From the IMG/VR virus record IMGVR_UViG_3300044627_004527, positions 1 through 64,000 of that record: a stretch of 64,000 bases of DNA. One strand, 5' to 3'. The DNA is from a virus. Under the pieces are notes generated by a model, which saw only the letters and a program-made list of their open reading frames with translations, was not told the origin of the DNA and did no database searches. Of this stretch, positions 59,678 through 64,000 are shown one piece after another; the stretch's first letter is position 1; each line of letters begins with the position of its first letter. Position numbers and translations under genes: made by a program.

Positions 59678-59935
59678 CTATTTTGCTGGGTCTTCGACAG
59701 CCTTCTGTGCCAGCTCAATAGCGTTGCAGATCGCCTCATAGCAGCTCGCGCCGACAGCACATACATCAGGATTCTCTGGGAGCCCTGCGATGGTGGTTTT
59801 GTAGCGACCATGACCCGGCAGTTGTTCACAACGGATAGAGATGGGGCCGCTGCTGAACTCGTAAGCCGTCTCATTGCACAGCCAGTCAAGATCTGGCTTC
59901 CAGATCTTGAACAGCTCGTAGATGAACGATGACAT
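59678..59935 (-). CDS. small paralogue 2 of a tandem pair (85 aa)
   Basis: MSSFIYELFKIWKPDLDWLC; same layout as the neighbour, ending in a Lys/Ala-rich helix. Family unknown. Confidence 0.7.
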   Translation of the reverse strand: MSSFIYELFKIWKPDLDWLCNETAYEFSSGPISIRCEQLPGHGRYKTTIAGLPENPDVCAVGASCYEAICNAIELAQKAVEDPAK

Positions 59936-59951
59936 TTTGATCTCCAGTTGT

Positions 59952-60302
59952 TCAGGCGCCTGTGACGACGGCCATTGCTTCTTCTGTCAAGTCAGGGATT
60001 GCCCCGACAGACGGGTGCAGATTGACGCCCCAGTGGTCGAGCCTGATGACCGCCACGCTTTCATCGTAGCCATCGATCATTGCGATGCGGCGCACCGTCT
60101 CTGAGGTTGCATGTTCCCAGTCAGGACCAAAGACAACCGACAGGAGCTCTCTGGTCGCATCCTCGAACTCCTTGGCGTCGAGCTTGTTGCGATGCGCCTT
60201 GAAGGCTGTGACGACGCGGATGCGCTCCAGCGCATCGCTGGCCCTGCGGATGTCGTTGCTCCTGAGGGCCAGCAGACGGGTGACGATTGTCTTGATGTTC
60301 AC
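59952..60302 (-). CDS. hypothetical protein (116 aa)
   Basis: MNIKTIVTRLLALRSNDIRR, helical front and a C-terminal alpha/beta part. ATGA overlap with the Gp88-like gene. Confidence 0.65.
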   Translation of the reverse strand: MNIKTIVTRLLALRSNDIRRASDALERIRVVTAFKAHRNKLDAKEFEDATRELLSVVFGPDWEHATSETVRRIAMIDGYDESVAVIRLDHWGVNLHPSVGAIPDLTEEAMAVVTGA

Positions 60303-61090
60303 TTGAGGCCTCGGATGTTGCGAGATAGGTTGTGGATGAAGCTGTCGAAGTGGTGCATCTTCTGGATAGTGAAGCCACTGTCGTCAGTCTGCGCGCGACC
60401 CTTGGATGAGAGCAGTACGAGCGCGCCTTGGCGATCCTCAAACCTCAGATCGTCGATGTCACCATCGATCACAGGGAAGCCGTCGACGCCCTCGCAGAGC
60501 AGCCGCTGCTTGAGAGCCTTGTTGACGACCACTGCGACGTTGAACCCGAGCTGAATGGCTTCTGCGACCTTGTGATCATTGTCCTCCTTGCGGGAGAACG
60601 TCAGATGATAGTAGGAAGGCGCAGACTTGAGCGACTGGATGCGGGCGGTGTAGTCGTACACGATGCCGCCGATGCTGTGGATGTACTCGATGAGGCTCAT
60701 GCCGTCGAACGCATCATAGTGTCGCATCTGATGCCAGGGGAAGTCGCTGGTGCCGTTGTTGCGCACAGCGAGCTTGTCACCATGATCTGCGGCGTACTCG
60801 GCAGCGCGATCGATGTCTCGACGAGCGATGCGCGCGAACCGCTGACCCTCCTCGAACAACATCTTGGTGCGCCGGACGCGAGCCGCTTGCACTGTCTGAA
60901 AGCGGGCGTTGCCCGTCGTGTTGAGACAGGCCTTCTTGCAGCCAGCAGACGCAGCCTGACAGGTGTTATAACCAGACAGGTCGGCAGGTGCGAGGTGCAA
61001 GACGATGGGCGTGTAGCGGTCAGCGCCCTTGAGGATCTTGCTGTTGTTGGTGGAGTACAGTTCGAGCTTGAGCTTGCTGGTGTCAGCCAT
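60299..61090 (-). CDS. Gp88-like cysteine-motif phage protein
   Basis: At 263 residues, HLAPADLSGYNTCQAASAGC and KKACLNTTGNARFQ form a Cys pattern (C-x6-C-x3-C) followed by a TVQAARVRRTKMLFEE helix, as in a widespread phage family of unknown role (related to mycobacteriophage gene product 88). The Cys cluster could bind metal. Confidence 0.65.
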   Translation of the reverse strand: MADTSKLKLELYSTNNSKILKGADRYTPIVLHLAPADLSGYNTCQAASAGCKKACLNTTGNARFQTVQAARVRRTKMLFEEGQRFARIARRDIDRAAEYAADHGDKLAVRNNGTSDFPWHQMRHYDAFDGMSLIEYIHSIGGIVYDYTARIQSLKSAPSYYHLTFSRKEDNDHKVAEAIQLGFNVAVVVNKALKQRLLCEGVDGFPVIDGDIDDLRFEDRQGALVLLSSKGRAQTDDSGFTIQKMHHFDSFIHNLSRNIRGLK

Positions 61091-61114
61091 GATGCTTGCC
61101 TTGATTGCGATATG

Positions 61115-61354
61115 TCAGGGGATGGATGTCCAGACGCAGCGCGGCGCCTCGCCATCCTTGAATTGCCAGATCTCCTGGCGCAGGTGATCGATGCGGGCCA
61201 CTTCGCGTTGTACGCCAGCGGCACCTTTTCTCTCCACAGTGACAGACTGAGGCCTCGTCGAGATCGCATCTTGATCATTATGAGCCTGAATTGTCAGGCC
61301 TTGAGTCATATGGCCAGGTTTATCAGATACGATAAAGAAGATATATTCAGCCAT
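61115..61354 (-). CDS. small hypothetical protein (79 aa)
   Basis: MAEYIFFIVSDKPGHMTQGL, beta-rich. ATG 61354 overlaps the stop of the coiled-coil gene. Confidence 0.6.
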   Translation of the reverse strand: MAEYIFFIVSDKPGHMTQGLTIQAHNDQDAISTRPQSVTVERKGAAGVQREVARIDHLRQEIWQFKDGEAPRCVWTSIP

Positions 61355-61679
61355 TGTCTTTCCCCATCTCAAATTTGACAGGGCGCTTGAGCGGCGCAGT
61401 TTTATCTGGCGCTGGCAGGTACTGCTGTTCATACCCTTGGCGCATCATCTTGAGCTTGGCGAGGTACTGCTCGATGCTGGCGATCTGTTCGTCCACCTTC
61501 TCGAACAGTCCAGTCACAAGCTCACGCTCTTCTTCACACAGCGAAGCGAGATAGTCCTCGCGCTGTTGGTCGACCTGCTTGACGTAGGTGTGGTAGTCGA
61601 GATAATGGCTCTTGCCAGACTCGCTCATCGCCCGACGATCATAGTAGGGTACGAGGTTGATCGTGACTTTGATTGACAT
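61347..61679 (-). CDS. coiled-coil hypothetical protein (110 aa)
   Basis: MSIKVTINLVPYYDRRAMSE, then heptads (LFEKVDEQIASIEQYLAKLK). No family recognised. Confidence 0.65.
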   Translation of the reverse strand: MSIKVTINLVPYYDRRAMSESGKSHYLDYHTYVKQVDQQREDYLASLCEEERELVTGLFEKVDEQIASIEQYLAKLKMMRQGYEQQYLPAPDKTAPLKRPVKFEMGKDNG

Positions 61680-61688
61680 GATGATCTC

Positions 61689-62027
61689 CTAGCGTGGGTC
61701 ACGTTGTGAGCGGTCGCGAAGTGCGAGGACAGCGCTGTTTGCGCCGAGACTGTGGAGCAAGCCACCGAACCGAGAATGGGCCTCGGGGCTTGTGCCTTGA
61801 CTGACAGGAGACTTCATCGGCATCCCGTTCATGTCAAGGCACACGCGAGGAGCACCGCCACAGACGGGACACTGACACGCGCCAATGCCCTCTGGATCAC
61901 AGTGCTGGTAGACCGCCAGGTTCAGGGCCTTGGTCTCAGGGTTGATCTTCTCGAACCGCTTGACGATCGCCTGAGAGAGCCCTGTGTCGCGCGACAGTCG
62001 TCTTACATTCTCTGATACTTTTGGCAT
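61689..62027 (-). CDS. possible DNA-binding small protein (112 aa)
   Basis: The N-terminus (VRRLSRDTGLSQAIVKRFEK) resembles a helix-turn-helix; CQCPVCGG with a later Cys may bind zinc. Assignment is weak. Confidence 0.5.
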   Translation of the reverse strand: MPKVSENVRRLSRDTGLSQAIVKRFEKINPETKALNLAVYQHCDPEGIGACQCPVCGGAPRVCLDMNGMPMKSPVSQGTSPEAHSRFGGLLHSLGANSAVLALRDRSQRDPR

Positions 62028-62039
62028 GAGATCCTCCTT

Positions 62040-62414
62040 TTATTTCTTTGGGTTGTACTTGTCTGCGAGGTGATAAAGATCACCATCCTTGAACACTCGT
62101 CCCTCATCGATCGCTCTTTGGAGTGCGAGGTCAAAGTGCCCTTTGTAATAAGCACCGATGATCTTGAACTCGTCTTGATACTTGATGACGCGCTGCCGTA
62201 GAGTCTCAGCATCGATCTTTTGACCGACGAGCATCATAAAGATGTGATCTCCAGTGCGACCGACCTCGTCGCTTATGCGTCGGGGGCGATCTTCTGGGAT
62301 GCGAACAAGATCCGGCTCTCCGATGTAGGGGCGAGCACAGAGCAAAAAGCCTTCTCCAGTGCATACAAACCGACGAGGCTTATGTTCGACCGTTTTTCTA
62401 TCACTCAAACCCAT
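62040..62414 (-). CDS. hypothetical protein (124 aa)
   Basis: MGLSDRKTVEHKPRRFVCTG, basic N-terminus and a helical middle. It is the first gene after the promoter at 62466-62494. Confidence 0.65.
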   Translation of the reverse strand: MGLSDRKTVEHKPRRFVCTGEGFLLCARPYIGEPDLVRIPEDRPRRISDEVGRTGDHIFMMLVGQKIDAETLRQRVIKYQDEFKIIGAYYKGHFDLALQRAIDEGRVFKDGDLYHLADKYNPKK

Positions 62415-62465
62415 GACATGCCTCTATTTTGTTGTTGTGGAAAGCATCAGCGCTGCCATACATAT

Positions 62466-62494
62466 TTTATACAGCAGCACTAATTTTGATGCAA
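62466..62494 (-). promoter_or_regulatory. promoter of the shared family
   Basis: Minus strand: GTAAAAACTCG then TTGCAT, 17-base spacer with TTAGTGCTGCTG, then TATAAA, directly after the stop of the metallophosphoesterase gene. Confidence 0.7.
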
Positions 62495-62501
62495 CGAGTT
62501 T

Positions 62502-63320
62502 TTACGACTCGTCTTCTCGCTCACCGAAGATCACTCCACCGTTTGGCCAGCGGTCACTCGGACGCCGCGCCACGCTCTCACGGTCAAGCTCCAGCGCGGT
62601 GATGAAGTAGTCGATGGGATAGGGCGCATAGCAGCGCTGCTGCATGTACTGGTAGACAGGATCGGCCAGGTCGGCGCCGAGAGCGGTCAGGGCATCACGG
62701 TGTCGGGCTGCGACCACATCAGCGCAGATGTTGAACCGTCCCTGCATCCGATCAGCCGGATCGTTGTGATGAACATGACCGTGGAACAGGATGCCACTCT
62801 TCTCACATCCGTGCCACTCCTCGGCTGGATAGTGGTCAAAGTTGATGCGGCTCACAGTCATGCCAGACCTTGACTGGTAGACAAGGCCACGCAGACACAG
62901 CTTGTCAACATACCAGACCTTCCAGTTGTCAGGGAAGAGCAGAGGCTTGTTGAGGTAGTAGGTCTGGTCGCGATGCTCAAGCGTCCCATCAGGCTTCATG
63001 ATGGTCAGGACGCGGAGGTCTGGATCGTGGTTGCCACGAACACAGATGATCTGGAAGGGGCACTTCGACAAGAACTCTGTGAGCTTGTCGTTCTTGCCCA
63101 TGCACAGGTCGCCATTGCAGATGATGATGGCATTGTCTGGCATGTGCTCCAGCATGTTCTCGATCATCGACTGCTGCATGTGCGCGAGGCTTGAGAATGG
63201 CCTCTTGCCCATCTTGATGATGCCGGTACTACCGTCATCGGCGCCATGCCACAGATGCGGATCGCTCCAGAGCCAGATCTCTTTGCCCTTGAGCGGCTTG
63301 TCGGTAATGTTGAGCTGCAT
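62502..63320 (-). CDS. metallophosphoesterase (YfcE/Icc-like)
   Basis: At 272 residues, SDPHLWH, CNGDLCMG, RGNHDPD and FHGHVHHND give a full two-metal site. It is the third metallophosphoesterase in the window; substrate unknown. It starts one base after the upstream stop. Confidence 0.85.
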   Translation of the reverse strand: MQLNITDKPLKGKEIWLWSDPHLWHGADDGSTGIIKMGKRPFSSLAHMQQSMIENMLEHMPDNAIIICNGDLCMGKNDKLTEFLSKCPFQIICVRGNHDPDLRVLTIMKPDGTLEHRDQTYYLNKPLLFPDNWKVWYVDKLCLRGLVYQSRSGMTVSRINFDHYPAEEWHGCEKSGILFHGHVHHNDPADRMQGRFNICADVVAARHRDALTALGADLADPVYQYMQQRCYAPYPIDYFITALELDRESVARRPSDRWPNGGVIFGEREDES

Positions 63321-63321
63321 C

Positions 63322-63717
63322 TCAGTCCTCCTCGGGCAGGTCATTCACGACCCGCAAGGTCATCTGGTAAACGACGTCGCCATACTGGAACAGGTATGCC
63401 TGCTCCTTGAAGTCGTCGATCTGATCAGAATCCAACTCGATCATCTCGCCCCCGTTCATGCCTGGCGACCAGAGCACGAGCTCACCCCACGCAACCTCAT
63501 CAGGATCTTCATCCTCGAAGTCACAGGGCGCACGCACGAACAGATCAAGATCAAAACCGTCATCGAACGTCGCCGTGACATCCCAGACGATGTCGCCCTC
63601 ATCATACTGTGAGAGATAGTCGTGGTTCGGCCATTCTGTTGCAGGCGTCTTGAACGCCTCCAACAAGGCTTCATACTTCTCGCGACCGATCTCAACTTCA
63701 CACACCTTGGTCTCCAT
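63322..63717 (-). CDS. acidic hypothetical protein (131 aa)
   Basis: METKVCEVEIGREKYEALLE, then a very acidic beta-rich part (DFEDEDPDEVAW). Promoter at 63755-63783. The longer frame upstream of 63717 runs through the promoter and is not used. Confidence 0.65.
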   Translation of the reverse strand: METKVCEVEIGREKYEALLEAFKTPATEWPNHDYLSQYDEGDIVWDVTATFDDGFDLDLFVRAPCDFEDEDPDEVAWGELVLWSPGMNGGEMIELDSDQIDDFKEQAYLFQYGDVVYQMTLRVVNDLPEED

Positions 63718-63754
63718 GACGCCTCCGTTTGTTATGGGGTCAGAAGGTGCTGCG

Positions 63755-63783
63755 AGTGTATCACAGCACCTATTGAACCACAA
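63755..63783 (-). promoter_or_regulatory. promoter related to the shared family
   Basis: Minus strand TTGTGG, 17-base spacer with ATAGGTGCTG, then TACACT. It keeps the spacer element but lacks the A-rich upstream block. Confidence 0.55.
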
Positions 63784-63787
63784 CAGA

Positions 63788-64000
63788 TCAGCGCTTGTTG
63801 ACCTTGCGCTTGGTGATCTCGTGGAACTTCTCGTTGGTCTCGGGATCACTCACTGACTTGACAGCTCGGGGTTGTGAGACCTGGCAGAACACGTCAGGAG
63901 AGATCCGCATGTTCTGAGCGTCATACAGATCTTCGACATCGTTGTAGTCATACACGAGCTTGTTGATGGATGAGGAGTTAGACTCATCACCTGTGCGATC
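63788..64000 (-). CDS. partial protein, C-terminal 70 residues (start outside window)
   Basis: An open frame enters from the right edge and ends at 63788 with a polar, charged C-terminus (ITKRKVNKR). No family can be judged from the fragment. Confidence 0.6.
   Translation of the reverse strand, partial: DRTGDESNSSSINKLVYDYNDVEDLYDAQNMRISPDVFCQVSQPRAVKSVSDPETNEKFHEITKRKVNKR

Noticed and set aside
1-64000. tRNA genes
   Set aside because: No cloverleaf with the usual T-loop and D-loop consensus was seen by eye; a dedicated scan could still find one.

Overview
The window is part of the genome of a large tailed double-stranded DNA phage. Genes are packed head to tail, mostly with ATGA, GTGA, TGATG or ATTGA stop/start overlaps. 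There is a nucleotide-metabolism set (MazG-like domain, dCTP deaminase, class II ribonucleotide reductase with an intein, dTMP-kinase-like protein), a recombination set (Rad50/SbcC-like ATPase, RuvC-like nuclease, DnaQ-like exonuclease), fibre/tail-like proteins and an endolysin. No tRNA, rRNA, IS element or CRISPR array was recognised. A lytic transglycosylase with an export signal and a lipoprotein-like protein suggest a Gram-negative host; the host cannot be named from this sequence.

Region 1 (1-18217, all plus strand). MazG-like, dCTP deaminase, Rad50-like, RuvC-like and two small genes end at a terminator (4661-4695). The B12-dependent ribonucleotide reductase (4721-7747) carries an intein placed directly before the thiyl-radical cysteine and has its own terminator. 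From 7819 follow an unknown gene, a P-loop protein, a metallophosphoesterase, a SLOG-like protein and a virion/lysis block: a repeat-rich fibre-like protein, several structural-looking proteins, a small phospholipase-A2-like membrane protein, a LamG/Ig-like protein and a CHAP-type endolysin. A two-way terminator (18234-18268) separates this block from the minus-strand genes.

Region 2 (18287-64000, all minus strand, transcribed from right to left). This is accessory territory. From right to left: many small genes, a tandem pair at 59-60 kb, a second pair with acidic tails at 54.7-56.4 kb, and a 466-base non-coding region (52809-53274) holding at least eleven copies of a 9-base site, GTGTACCGG, in both orientations. 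Next comes an operon (51157 down to 41518, promoter at 51209-51237, terminator at 41454-41493) with a RavA-like MoxR AAA+ ATPase, a von Willebrand A protein, full-length bacterial-type Hen1 (RNA 3'-terminal 2'-O-methyltransferase) and a stand-alone Pnkp-type RNA ligase. It also holds two related unknown proteins and a membrane protein. Beyond it lie a DnaQ-like exonuclease, an adenine-methyltransferase-like protein, a second lysis-type cluster (lytic transglycosylase plus small membrane proteins), an ATP-grasp-like protein, an HD-domain protein, a second metallophosphoesterase and a dTMP-kinase-like protein. A likely host-conflict island follows (30.8-22.5 kb): HExxH membrane protein, macrodomain, three leucine-rich-repeat-like relatives, a DUF262 protein and a NADAR protein.

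The strongest candidate for an undescribed system is the 41.5-51.2 kb operon, read here as an RNA repair-and-protection module (ligase plus Hen1) coupled to a MoxR/vWA chaperone pair. The NADAR plus macrodomain pair could reverse ADP-ribosylation imposed by host defence. Several minus-strand transcription units seem to use one promoter family with the element TCGTTG at -35 and AGTGCT inside a 17-base spacer.
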